From GCA-016699835 sp964543905 (GTDB taxonomy: Bacteria; Planctomycetota; Phycisphaerae; Phycisphaerales; UBA1924), in contig CAZIZO010000002.1 in NCBI GenBank assembly GCA_964543905.1, positions 186,001 to 250,000 of the forward strand: a stretch of 64,000 bases of DNA, given 5' to 3'. The notes below the pieces were generated by a model. That model did no database searches, was not told where the DNA came from, and saw nothing but the letters and a program-made list of their open reading frames with translations. Made by a program: the position numbers and the translations under genes. This document shows, one piece after another, positions 18,857 through 27,669 of the stretch; the stretch's first letter is position 1; the number at the start of each line of letters is the position of its first letter.

Positions 18857-20080
18857 GTGAGCGACCAAGCCCAACCAACCTCCGCCCCGCGGTCGATCCT
18901 GGCGACTGCCGCATATGTCGCGTGCTCGTGGACGTGGTGCATCGGGATGTTCCTGCCGGTGATCTTGATGCGGGACTACGGCCCGTGGTCGTTCGCGGTC
19001 TTTGCCGTGCCCAATGTGGTGGGCGCGGCGTTGATGGGCGTGGTGTTGATGTCGCCGGGGGCGAGTCGATCGCTCGTCGTGAGGCACATCGCGGCCATTC
19101 GTTCGTTCTCGCGGGTGACGGTTGCGTTTCAGTGGTTCTTCGCGATCTGGCTGCTCATGGGCGTCGGCATCGGACTCGAAGGGCTCGCGGTCGTCGCGGG
19201 CATGGTCGGCATGTCCGCCATGCCGATCGCCAAGGCCCCTCGCGTCGCCATCGTGCTCTGGTGTGCGTCCGTCGCCTGTGCGATCTGGTGGCTTGCGACC
19301 GCGACGCAACGCATGCCCTGGCAAGAGACCTTCGCGGGCGCGCGCCCCGGCGCGCTCCTCTCCCTCGCCCCGGTCTGCATCTTCGGCTTCGCGTTGTCCC
19401 CCTATCTCGACGGCACGTTCCACTTGGCGCTCCAGCGCCTTCCTGGCTGGCGCGGCGCGATGGCGTTCCTCCTTGGGTTCGGCGTGCTCTTCCTCGCGAT
19501 GATCGCGTTCACGTTTCTCTATGCACCGTCCATCATCGAAGCCGCCAACACGCGCGGCGCCGCGCTCGGGCCGCAGTGGGCGGCGCTCCCGGTGATGGTG
19601 CATCTCGCTCTGCAACTTGGATTCACGATGGCCGTCCACTCCAAGGAAGACCTCCAGTTCGAACCGGCCTCGCGCGGGATGTGGGTCAGGCGGGCGTCCG
19701 AGCCTGCCATCGGACCCATCCTCGGCATCGTGCTCGGCGCCGTCGCCTTCATCTTCTCCAAGCATGGATACGGCGACCTCTCGCTGACCGAGACCGTCTA
19801 CCGCCTCTTCATGTCCTTCTACGCCCTGATCTTCCCGTCGTACGTCTGGGTGTGCATGATCCCCACGTGGCGTGTCGGCACGCCAACGAGACGCCACATC
19901 AACGTGTGGCTGGGGGGCTGCGCCCTTGGCGCCCCCGGCCTCTGGATGGGCTTCTTCGAGCACAAGGAAGCCTGGCTCCTCCCCGGGGTGGGTGTGGTGC
20001 TGCTCGCTCGCCTGTTGGTGCCAAGGGCGAACACGGCTGACCCGGGCGGCGATTCGCCGATGCAAGAGCACACGACGTAA
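18857..20080 (+). CDS. polytopic membrane protein of unknown function
   Basis: A 407-residue protein with about ten to eleven hydrophobic segments and short loops. I start at the GTG at 18857 (MSDQAQPTS...), which precedes the first membrane helix closely. No signature of a known transporter family was recognised, although the size and helix number fit a carrier. The stop lies 6 nt before the neuB-like start, so the two are almost certainly co-transcribed; a role in export or supply for glycan synthesis is possible but inferred only from position. Confidence 0.7.
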   Translation: MSDQAQPTSAPRSILATAAYVACSWTWCIGMFLPVILMRDYGPWSFAVFAVPNVVGAALMGVVLMSPGASRSLVVRHIAAIRSFSRVTVAFQWFFAIWLLMGVGIGLEGLAVVAGMVGMSAMPIAKAPRVAIVLWCASVACAIWWLATATQRMPWQETFAGARPGALLSLAPVCIFGFALSPYLDGTFHLALQRLPGWRGAMAFLLGFGVLFLAMIAFTFLYAPSIIEAANTRGAALGPQWAALPVMVHLALQLGFTMAVHSKEDLQFEPASRGMWVRRASEPAIGPILGIVLGAVAFIFSKHGYGDLSLTETVYRLFMSFYALIFPSYVWVCMIPTWRVGTPTRRHINVWLGGCALGAPGLWMGFFEHKEAWLLPGVGVVLLARLLVPRANTADPGGDSPMQEHTT

Positions 20081-20086
20081 CTACCC

Positions 20087-21199
20087 ATGCACATCGGCTC
20101 GTGCACCATCTCCCCCGATCACCCGCCGTACATCATCGCGGAACTCGGCGTGAACCACGACGGCGATCCACGGCGCGCGCTCGAACTGGTCCAACTCGCC
20201 CGGGACGCCGGGGCCGACGCCATCAAACTCCAACTCTTCGAGGCCGACCGCCTGATGAGCAGGGCGGCGAAACTTGCCGCCTACCAAAGAGCCGCGGGGG
20301 AGCGCGACCCCGTCGAGATGCTCCGGCGACTCGAACTCTCGATCGACGACATGAAGGCGTGCGTGGACGTTGCGCACCAACTGGGTCTGCACGCGATCGT
20401 CAGCGTCTTCAGCGTGGAACTCGTGCCGGTGGCGGAGCGATTGCCCTGGGACGCGTACAAGACGGCGAGCCCCGACATCACCAACAAGCCGCTGCTCGAC
20501 GCCCTCGCGGCGACGGGCAAGCCGCTGATCGTGAGCACCGGGGCGAGCACGATGGACGAAGTGGGGCGTGCCGTCGAGTGGCTTGGAGCGGTCCACGATC
20601 GCCTGGCGGTGATGCAGTGCGTGAGTTGCTATCCCACCAAGTTCGAGCAGAGCGAACTCGGGGGCATCCGGGCGCTCGCGTCGGCGTTCCCGCGTCTTCC
20701 CATCGGGTACAGCGACCACACGCCCGATGAGGCGACCGGGCTGGAAGCCGTCAACCATGGCGCGTGCGTACTCGAGAAGCACATGACGTACTCGTCGCGG
20801 GCGGTCGGCCCGGACCACGCGGCCTCGCTCGAGCCGGCGATGTTCGGCGTCTACGTAAAGACCGCCCGCGTCGGGTCGAGGATGTCGTCGCTCATCACGC
20901 CCGACCTCCCTGTCGAACTCCGTGAGGCGATGGCGCTGGTCCAGGAACCCCCTCCGGGATGGTGTTGTTGCAAGCGTGTCCTCCCGATCGAGGAGGACGT
21001 CCGAACCGTCTCCCGGCAGTCCCTCACCACCACCCGCCGGCTCCCCGCCGGGCACACCCTCACCCGCGCCGACTTGACCATCAAGCGCCCCGGCACAGGC
21101 ATTGCTCCCTTCGAACTCGAGACCACCATCGGCCGCGCGCTTGCCCGCCCCGTCGAGGACGACATGCCGCTGATGCCCGACGACCTCCGCTCTGCATAA
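20087..21199 (+). CDS. neuB: NeuB-family sialic/nonulosonic acid synthase
   Basis: Condenses phosphoenolpyruvate with an N-acyl-hexosamine to make a nine-carbon sugar acid such as neuraminic, legionaminic or pseudaminic acid. 370 residues: the NeuB TIM barrel (1-270) with YIIAELGVNHDGD, DAIKLQLFEADRLMS, YKTASPDITNKPLL, IGYSDHTPDEATG and VLEKHMTYS, then a C-terminal SAF/antifreeze-like domain (about 300-365) with PAGHTLTRADLTIKRPGTGI. The exact sugar cannot be told. A NeuC-type epimerase gene lies 40 kb away at 60769-61935, and other surface-glycan genes follow directly. Confidence 0.92.
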   Translation: MHIGSCTISPDHPPYIIAELGVNHDGDPRRALELVQLARDAGADAIKLQLFEADRLMSRAAKLAAYQRAAGERDPVEMLRRLELSIDDMKACVDVAHQLGLHAIVSVFSVELVPVAERLPWDAYKTASPDITNKPLLDALAATGKPLIVSTGASTMDEVGRAVEWLGAVHDRLAVMQCVSCYPTKFEQSELGGIRALASAFPRLPIGYSDHTPDEATGLEAVNHGACVLEKHMTYSSRAVGPDHAASLEPAMFGVYVKTARVGSRMSSLITPDLPVELREAMALVQEPPPGWCCCKRVLPIEEDVRTVSRQSLTTTRRLPAGHTLTRADLTIKRPGTGIAPFELETTIGRALARPVEDDMPLMPDDLRSA

Positions 21200-21280
21200 C
21201 CCTCGTCGGTCGGGGGGGCCCCCTTCACTCCCTTCCGTATCTTCTCTCACGAATTCAGGAGTCGCGGTTCGCAACCGTGG

Positions 21281-22477
21281 CTACTTCGGCATCACATCCA
21301 CCACCTGCATCGCGTGCGATCCGCCGCCGGGGTTGCGCACCTGATACCACCCGACACGGAGGCTCTTGGCCACATACGCCTGATCCAGGTGCCACAGGGG
21401 GAGGACGCGGGGATAGGTCGCCGCGTAACCATTTCCCGCCGCGTCATACGCCGATTGCATGTCCCCCGTCACGATCCGGAGGGAATCGGCGCCACGCGGG
21501 GTGTTGAAGTCCCCGAGGAGCACATCCGGCGGGCCGAAGGGGTCCGGATTCTCGATGCGCAGCCATCGATCCAACGTCTCATCCTTGCGCCAGACATCGG
21601 CGGTGAACGCGTCGAGCGAGGCCTTGGCTTCGCGCATGACCGTCTGTCGCCACAACGACGGGTCCGAGGGCAGGTCGATGAGGTAGAGGGTGATGTCTTT
21701 GCCGAGGCGTTGGCGGGTCGCGAGTTCGAGGATGGTCGCGGTGCCAAAGTCGGGCTGGGGCTGCCGCATGTCCTTGCGTCGCAGATCGATGCCCAAGCCC
21801 TGCGTGATGCGCAGGGTGAAATGGGTGCGTCGCTTGATCTTGGCCTTGGTGACGATCGCAAAGCCGTGGGTGTAGACAAAGTCGGCCTCGGGCCCCATCT
21901 GCGTGAGGACGCTGCCGAAGGCCCGCCCGCTGCCGGGCTTCATGATGGCGACGTCGGGCCCGGGTTCGAGGAGCGCGCGCTCCCAATCGCGCATGAGGCC
22001 TTCGGAGTCGTTCCAGAAGACGATGCGCAGGCTCTTGGCGCGTTGGAAATCGGCGGCGCGCCCGGGGGCGGTCCACTCGGCCAGGGCGAAGGCCGCCGCC
22101 CCGAGCGTCGCCAAGGCGGCGAGGCCCCAGAGAACCTTAAAGACGTGCTTGCGATAGGGGTTGGGCGCTGGGGCAGGCGAGGTGCGGGCCTCATACCCCT
22201 CGCCGTCTTCGCCCCACGCGACCCTGGCCTTGCGGAGGGACGCGAACGCGAGCACGGCGCCAAACCATCGCATGCCCCACGCCAGCAGCAACAGGACGCC
22301 CGCCGCGCCCACCACGACGACCGTGGGCATCCAGAACAGGTACTGTGACCAGCGGGTGGTATCGGTCAGCACCCGCCCGAGGGCCCACGCCAGAAGACCC
22401 GCGAGCGATACCCCCACCGTCGCGTACGACGCGTACCGGAGCACCCTTCCCGCCAACGAAGACCAGGATTGAACCAT
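21281..22477 (-). CDS. membrane-anchored endonuclease/exonuclease/phosphatase-like protein
   Basis: A 398-residue protein with three membrane helices in the first 140 residues and a C-terminal domain of the EEP superfamily: LRIVFWNDSEG at its start, DVLLGDFNTPRGADS (GDFN motif), LWHLDQAYVAKSLRV and a terminal GGGSHAMQV in the place of the usual SDHxP. The segment where most members have a metal-binding 'Q-E' reads DVAIMKPGSG, so the catalytic Glu appears to be missing. The substrate is unknown. It starts 24 nt downstream of the flippase gene. Confidence 0.8.
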   Translation of the reverse strand: MVQSWSSLAGRVLRYASYATVGVSLAGLLAWALGRVLTDTTRWSQYLFWMPTVVVVGAAGVLLLLAWGMRWFGAVLAFASLRKARVAWGEDGEGYEARTSPAPAPNPYRKHVFKVLWGLAALATLGAAAFALAEWTAPGRAADFQRAKSLRIVFWNDSEGLMRDWERALLEPGPDVAIMKPGSGRAFGSVLTQMGPEADFVYTHGFAIVTKAKIKRRTHFTLRITQGLGIDLRRKDMRQPQPDFGTATILELATRQRLGKDITLYLIDLPSDPSLWRQTVMREAKASLDAFTADVWRKDETLDRWLRIENPDPFGPPDVLLGDFNTPRGADSLRIVTGDMQSAYDAAGNGYAATYPRVLPLWHLDQAYVAKSLRVGWYQVRNPGGGSHAMQVVDVMPK

Positions 22478-22501
22478 GGCAGCGGCGAGAGCATATTCGC
22501 G

Positions 22502-24244
22502 CTAGAGGCGCAGGAGGCGCTGCATGGGTCCCCGAATCTTGGCGGGGGCGACCCCCAGCGCATCGCGCAACTGGTGCGCCAGCATGACGCGAGTGAGGAG
22601 CGCGAAGACCAGCGTGCAGATCAAGCCGAGCGCCGCCGCCCTGGCCAACTGACCGACGGTCAGGGCCACGCCCGGGTGGTTCGCCCCGAGGAGGTGCCCC
22701 GCCGTGCCGACGAGTGTGGGCTTGAGGGCGAGGGAACCATCGGCCCACAAGGCCACGCCCGCCGCGATCAGCGAGAGCAGCCACGCGGGGAAGACCGCCT
22801 CGAGGACCTCCCGCTTGCGAGCCCCCGAATGGCGGAGGACGTAGGCCGTGATCGCGAACCGAGCCACGAAGAGCCACCCGCCCGTCCAGAGGGCGACGTT
22901 GAGGGGGGAGGGGTCCTGCGTGCACGCCGCCGCCGTCACGCCCATCAGCCCGAGTCCTTCCGCCCAGGTCAACGCGGAGAGCCGCTTGTACCGCCCCTGG
23001 GCCTGCAGGACCGCCGACGTCAACCCGAACGTGATCCGCCAGGGGAAGGCCATCCCGAGCACCACGACCGGGAGCACGCTCTCCCGCCATTTTCCGCGCC
23101 AGACCAGGTCCTCGATCGGATCGATCACCACCGCGAGCCCCACGCAGCAGAACGACCCCACGAGCATCATCGCGTGCAGCGCCCGCACCATCGCCTGGCG
23201 CTGACGCACGGGCTCGTTGTCGAGCATCGACAGCACCGGGAGCAAGATCTGCTGCATCCCCCACCCGAGCAGCACGCCGATCTGCGCCGTGATCTGGAAC
23301 GCAAAGAAGAACACCCCGGTGGCCGCCTCCGTCATCATGCGGCCCATCACGAAGAACGGCCCCCAGTCCAGGAAGACGTTTCCCATCGTCCCGAAGACCA
23401 CCCACTTGCCCTGCGACCAGTAACTCCTCCATGTTCGGGGATTGGCGGGCCGCTCCCACGGACGATCGCGCGTGAGGCGATACCCGGTCACGAAGTCAAA
23501 CAGCGCGATGACGAGGATCGGGAGCACGAGGCTCATCGCGCCCAGCCCACCCCATGAAATCGCCCAGGTGGCGGCATCGTGCCACACCGCGCCCATCCCC
23601 TCGGCCGGAGCGCCAAGACCCAGCCACGCCAGCATGAGCACCACGCCCACCAACTGGGCGAGGAGCCCCGCGCCGGCGAACAGGATCGTCGAGACCTGGC
23701 GGACGAGCGCCGACCACGTCTGCTGCTTGCTGTACTCCGCGAAGCGCAGGTCCATCCGCAACTTGCAGAGCACCATGAACCCCGGGACGCCCATCGGCAT
23801 CGAGATCGCCAGGATGAGGATCAACTTCGTGATCGCCGGTTGTTGGTACCAATAGACCGAGAGGGGCCACGAGATCGCCGCCAGCCCCGTCGCGGACACC
23901 GCGGAAAACGCCATCGCCATCCAGAAGAGCGTGCCCGAGACGAGGGCATGCTCGCGTGCCCCGCGCTGCACGAGGATGGTGCTCGCCCCGCCGTCGCGGA
24001 GCAGCGACAGGATCCCGAAGGCGGCCGTCGCCTTCGCGTACATGCCGAACTCTTCGTGGGTGAGGAGCCAGCCGAGCGCGACCTGCGCCACCGACGTGAA
24101 GAGTTTGCTCAGGATCGTCGAGACGACGATCCAGGAGATGCCCCCCCCCACCGTCCGGCCCATCGCCGGGGCCGACGATCGCTCGCGCGCCGACCGTGCA
24201 TCATGCTTCTCGTGCATTGCGGGTTGTGCGGTTGGTGCGCTCAT
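22502..24244 (-). CDS. oligosaccharide flippase (Wzx-like, MATE/MOP superfamily)
   Basis: A 580-residue protein with about twelve to fourteen membrane segments. The N-terminal part (GGGISWIVVSTILSKLFTSV, LLTHEEFGMYAKATAAFGIL, LLRDGGASTILVQRG) matches the polysaccharide-biosynthesis branch of the MOP superfamily, which moves lipid-linked oligosaccharides across the inner membrane. The position between an EEP-like gene and a methyltransferase and near neuB and the epimerase supports surface-glycan export. The first 28 residues are polar and may be dispensable; a later start is possible. Confidence 0.88.
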   Translation of the reverse strand: MSAPTAQPAMHEKHDARSARERSSAPAMGRTVGGGISWIVVSTILSKLFTSVAQVALGWLLTHEEFGMYAKATAAFGILSLLRDGGASTILVQRGAREHALVSGTLFWMAMAFSAVSATGLAAISWPLSVYWYQQPAITKLILILAISMPMGVPGFMVLCKLRMDLRFAEYSKQQTWSALVRQVSTILFAGAGLLAQLVGVVLMLAWLGLGAPAEGMGAVWHDAATWAISWGGLGAMSLVLPILVIALFDFVTGYRLTRDRPWERPANPRTWRSYWSQGKWVVFGTMGNVFLDWGPFFVMGRMMTEAATGVFFFAFQITAQIGVLLGWGMQQILLPVLSMLDNEPVRQRQAMVRALHAMMLVGSFCCVGLAVVIDPIEDLVWRGKWRESVLPVVVLGMAFPWRITFGLTSAVLQAQGRYKRLSALTWAEGLGLMGVTAAACTQDPSPLNVALWTGGWLFVARFAITAYVLRHSGARKREVLEAVFPAWLLSLIAAGVALWADGSLALKPTLVGTAGHLLGANHPGVALTVGQLARAAALGLICTLVFALLTRVMLAHQLRDALGVAPAKIRGPMQRLLRL

Positions 24245-24301
24245 TGCGTCTCACGCGCGCCGCACGGTCGAACGCGCCACTCCAACTCCCTCCCGTGGAC
24301 C

Positions 24302-25003
24302 TCACGCCTTCACGCCCTCGACCGCCAGATTTCCGCCCTCTACACGTTCGCGTCGCTCGACGTCCAGGATCCCGTCGATGCGACTCTCACCAAACCCCAT
24401 GCGGCGGATGTCCTTGAACCCCGCCTCCGCCAGCCGAGCGGCCAGCGTCTCTTCGTCGTACATCCACTTGTGATGGTGGAAGTTGTTGACCAGGTTGTAA
24501 TACGTCATCACCGGATTTCGTCCTCCGGCGGGCTCGAGATCATGGAAGAGCAACCTCCGATTCAGCACATCCCCGGGGGCGTCCAGCCCCGCCGCCTTGC
24601 CCGTGTATCCATCCACCTCCCGCCGCGCGACGTAATCCTCCACGCACGCGCGAAGGTCCGGGACCACCATGCGCACCACGCCCCCCGGCTTGAGGACGCG
24701 GGCGCACTCCTTCAGCAGCCGCCGCGCCTGCCCGAGGTACATGTGCTCCAGGACGTGCGACGCGTACACCGCCACGAACGTCCCATCCGCCCAGGGGAGC
24801 GGCTTACGAATGTCATGGATCGTGACGTTCGTCGGCCACTTCACCTCATCCGCGTACTTGGGCACCATCCCAAGGGTTCGCGCGATCGAGCGCAAGATCG
24901 GCCGCTGCGCCAGCCACGCGTTGCGTGAACCGTCGACGTTCAACCACGTTTGGGGGGCCGTCAGCCCGCACCCCAGATGCAACTTTGTCGAAGCAACCGC
25001 CAT
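24302..25003 (-). CDS. SAM-dependent methyltransferase (class I)
   Basis: A 233-residue protein. The SAM-binding motif KLHLGCGLTAPQTWLNVDGS opens the Rossmann fold; VYASHVLEHMYLGQARRLLKECARVLKPGGVVRMVVPD supplies the later motifs (split here as DxxHVLEH and LKPGG). I start at the ATG at 25003; an ATG at 25036 would add 11 hydrophobic residues. It is divergent from the epimerase gene and 57 nt upstream of the flippase, so a role in sugar or glycan methylation is likely but not shown. Confidence 0.87.
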   Translation of the reverse strand: MAVASTKLHLGCGLTAPQTWLNVDGSRNAWLAQRPILRSIARTLGMVPKYADEVKWPTNVTIHDIRKPLPWADGTFVAVYASHVLEHMYLGQARRLLKECARVLKPGGVVRMVVPDLRACVEDYVARREVDGYTGKAAGLDAPGDVLNRRLLFHDLEPAGGRNPVMTYYNLVNNFHHHKWMYDEETLAARLAEAGFKDIRRMGFGESRIDGILDVERRERVEGGNLAVEGVKA

Positions 25004-25176
25004 AACGCTCCCGATCGGCCAGATCCACGAGCCCATCAAGCCCAAACGTCCATCCCCCGCCTTCGCCGCCAACTTTACACGCCCCGCCTCCTGTCGCACA
25101 GCCCCCGCTCAAAACCGCCGATTCCTAACGACCGCCCTCTTGATCTACCATCCACCCCTATCCGGAGGAGCACCCC

Positions 25177-26163
25177 ATGACCCACGCCGCCACCTATCCC
25201 CTCGCGTCCAAGCGCATCATCCTGACGGGAGGCGCGGGGTTCCTCGGTCGTCACGTCGTCGATCGCCTCAAGGCCCGCGGCGTCCCCGCCGCCAACATCT
25301 TCATCCCACGCCGCAAGGACTTTGACCTCACCACCTCCTCCGACGTCGCACGCCTCTACCGCGCCGCGTTCCAGCCGCACAAGGCCGATGTGGTCATCCA
25401 CCTGGCCGCCGAGGTCGGCGGCATCGGCGCCAACCGGGCCAACCCGGGCCGCTATTTCTTTGCGAACATGGCCATGGCCCTGCACCTGATCGAACTCGCG
25501 CGTCTCGACGGGTTCACCGACCGCGACGGTCGCTTCGTCCAGGTCGGCACCATCTGCGCCTACCCCAAGTTCACGCCCGTCCCCTTCCGCGAAGACGACC
25601 TGTGGAATGGATACCCCGAGGAGACCAACGCGCCCTACGGCGTCGCCAAGAAGGCCGCCTGGCAGATGCTTGACGCCTACAAACTCCAATACAACTTCAA
25701 GTCGTCGTACGTCCTCCCCGTCAATCTGTACGGGCCGTGGGACAACTTCGACCTGAACTCCTCCCACGTCATCCCCGCCCTCATCCGCAAGTGTGTCGAG
25801 GCACAACAACGTGGCGACCGGGAGATTGTCTGCTGGGGGACGGGCAACGCCAGCCGCGAGTTCCTCTACGTCGACGACGCGGCGGAGGGCATCGTCCGCA
25901 CTGCGGAGACGATGGACAACCCCACGCCCATCAACCTTGGCGCCGGCTTCGAGATCAAGATCAAGGACCTCGTCGAACTCATTGTCAAACTCACGGGCTT
26001 CAAGGGCGGCATCGCGTGGGACGCGACCAAGCCCGACGGACAACCCCGGCGCCAACTCGCGGTCGAGAAGGCCGCGAAACTCCTGGGCTGGAAGGCCCAG
26101 ATGTCCTTCGAAGAAGGCCTGAAGCGCACGATCGAGTGGTACCGGGCGCACGCCGCGACCTGA
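25177..26163 (+). CDS. fcl: GDP-L-fucose synthase-like NAD(P)-dependent epimerase/reductase
   Basis: A 328-residue extended short-chain dehydrogenase. NADP motif TGGAGFLGRHV at the N-terminus, HLAAEVGGIGANRANPGRYF, catalytic Ser/Thr in VGTICAYPKFTPVPF, and YGVAKKAAW as the YxxxK motif. NLYGPWDNFDL and SREFLYVDDAAEGI are typical of GDP-fucose synthase, which turns GDP-4-keto-6-deoxymannose into GDP-L-fucose. No gmd (GDP-mannose dehydratase) is in the window. A clear GGAG stands about 7 nt upstream of the ATG. It converges on the amidohydrolase with only 6 nt between the stops. Confidence 0.9.
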   Translation: MTHAATYPLASKRIILTGGAGFLGRHVVDRLKARGVPAANIFIPRRKDFDLTTSSDVARLYRAAFQPHKADVVIHLAAEVGGIGANRANPGRYFFANMAMALHLIELARLDGFTDRDGRFVQVGTICAYPKFTPVPFREDDLWNGYPEETNAPYGVAKKAAWQMLDAYKLQYNFKSSYVLPVNLYGPWDNFDLNSSHVIPALIRKCVEAQQRGDREIVCWGTGNASREFLYVDDAAEGIVRTAETMDNPTPINLGAGFEIKIKDLVELIVKLTGFKGGIAWDATKPDGQPRRQLAVEKAAKLLGWKAQMSFEEGLKRTIEWYRAHAAT

Positions 26164-26169
26164 TCCGGA

Positions 26170-27576
26170 CTACTTGATGTCCCCCTGCTGCTTGTACCGC
26201 TCGCGGTATTTTTCGTGCAACTTGGTCTGCTTGTTCGAGAGGTCGATCTGCTTTCCGCTCACGAAGGCCATCTCGATCTTGGTGGTGACTTCCAGAGGGG
26301 TGCCGTTCGTCACGATGAGCGTCGCCAACTTTCCTTTGTCCAGCGATCCGAGACGATCGTCCACACCGAGGATATTCGCCGGTGCGAGAGTGACCGCCCT
26401 CTCCGCGGCGTCCAGCGGCAGGCCGTGCGCCACCGCCATCGCCGCGTGGTACGGCAAGTTCCGTTCGTGCGCCGTGTCGTCGTTGGTCGCGATCGCGAAT
26501 CGGACCCCGGCGGCGTGCAACCTGGCGGGCGTCGCGTAGTTCTCGTTGTACTCGACGTCGTCGCGACGAGGGAGCGCGAAGACGTTCGTCACCAGCACGG
26601 GCACGTCGTGCTTTTTGAGGAGGTCCGCGCACGCCGGGGCGTCCCGCCCGCCGACGATCACGCACTTGAGTTTCCGTTCCGCGCAGAAGTTCACCGCCGC
26701 CGAGATCTGGTCGTAGTCGTTGGCGGAGATGAACAGCGGCATCTGCTTCGTCGCGAGGAGGTTTGTCACGTCCGTCGTCGCGGGGGGGAGCGTCATGGCC
26801 ACCACGTCCCATCGCACGTCTCGCGGCGCGTTCGAGTCCGCCGCGCGTCCCTCGGCGTAACTCTTTGCGGTCCGGAAGACCTCGTCGATCCGCTGGCGTC
26901 CTCGCTTGATCTCCCGCTCCTGCTCCTCCTTCGACTGGCGCATCCACCAGGCGTTGATCGCCCGGGACTGGGGCCAACTGACGCACAGCCCCGCCCGCGC
27001 CTCGATCGTCATCTCGTCGTTGGTCCATCCGTCGAGTTGGATGATCGACGCCTGGCCCGCGACCTGCCCGCCGCTGGGCATGGTGCAGACGGTGAGGATT
27101 CCATTGGAGCGCGTGACGGGCAGGAGCGTGGAATCGGGGTTGACCGCCGTTGCCGCGATGACTTCCGGCGTGAAATCACCCGTCTCGTTGAAGTCGAGAC
27201 TCTGGCGGATCGCCTGCAACTCGCTGAGGCCCAGGTGGGTGACCGATCCGATGAGTCCGGGATAGACGTGCTTGCCCGTCGCGTCGATCATGATCGCCCC
27301 CTCGGGGGCGGAGACCGTTCCGGGGCCGACCTCGGTGATCTTTCCCTCGGCAAAGACGATGAACCCGCGTTCGATCACGGGGCCGGAGATGGGGTGGATC
27401 GTCGCGTTGGTGATGCACACCGCCTGTCTTTGCGGCGGGGCCTTGTGCGTCAAATCCTGCGCGATCGCCCCACACGCGATGGTCGCCAGGGAGGCGATCG
27501 CGGCCATCCAGGACGACCGTGGAGAACGCGGGGTTGGCGGGATGTCGCGGAGGGTGGAAGTCGTCGTGGTGTTCAT
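26170..27576 (-). CDS. exported amidohydrolase-family protein, probably degenerate
   Basis: A 468-residue protein with a signal peptide (hydrophobic stretch ending ACGAIAQ, about residue 38) and an imidazolonepropionase-like amidohydrolase architecture: N-terminal beta domain (ITNATIHPISGPVIERGFIV), then the barrel, and a C-terminal AERAVTLAPANILGVDDRLGSLDKGKLATL. The usual metal-binding HxH after 'PGLID' is replaced by GLIGSVTHLG, so the first His is lost. The following gene on the same strand is a larger amidohydrolase of the same style, about 90 nt upstream. Activity is doubtful; a structural or binding role is possible. Confidence 0.8.
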   Translation of the reverse strand: MNTTTTSTLRDIPPTPRSPRSSWMAAIASLATIACGAIAQDLTHKAPPQRQAVCITNATIHPISGPVIERGFIVFAEGKITEVGPGTVSAPEGAIMIDATGKHVYPGLIGSVTHLGLSELQAIRQSLDFNETGDFTPEVIAATAVNPDSTLLPVTRSNGILTVCTMPSGGQVAGQASIIQLDGWTNDEMTIEARAGLCVSWPQSRAINAWWMRQSKEEQEREIKRGRQRIDEVFRTAKSYAEGRAADSNAPRDVRWDVVAMTLPPATTDVTNLLATKQMPLFISANDYDQISAAVNFCAERKLKCVIVGGRDAPACADLLKKHDVPVLVTNVFALPRRDDVEYNENYATPARLHAAGVRFAIATNDDTAHERNLPYHAAMAVAHGLPLDAAERAVTLAPANILGVDDRLGSLDKGKLATLIVTNGTPLEVTTKIEMAFVSGKQIDLSNKQTKLHEKYRERYKQQGDIK

Positions 27577-27669
27577 ATGCAATGCTCGTCGTGGATCCGA
27601 AACGGTCGGTTGAACTTTCGTCGATGCCGTCGCCCTGATGACTTGATCCGATCACCTGCCACCGCACGT

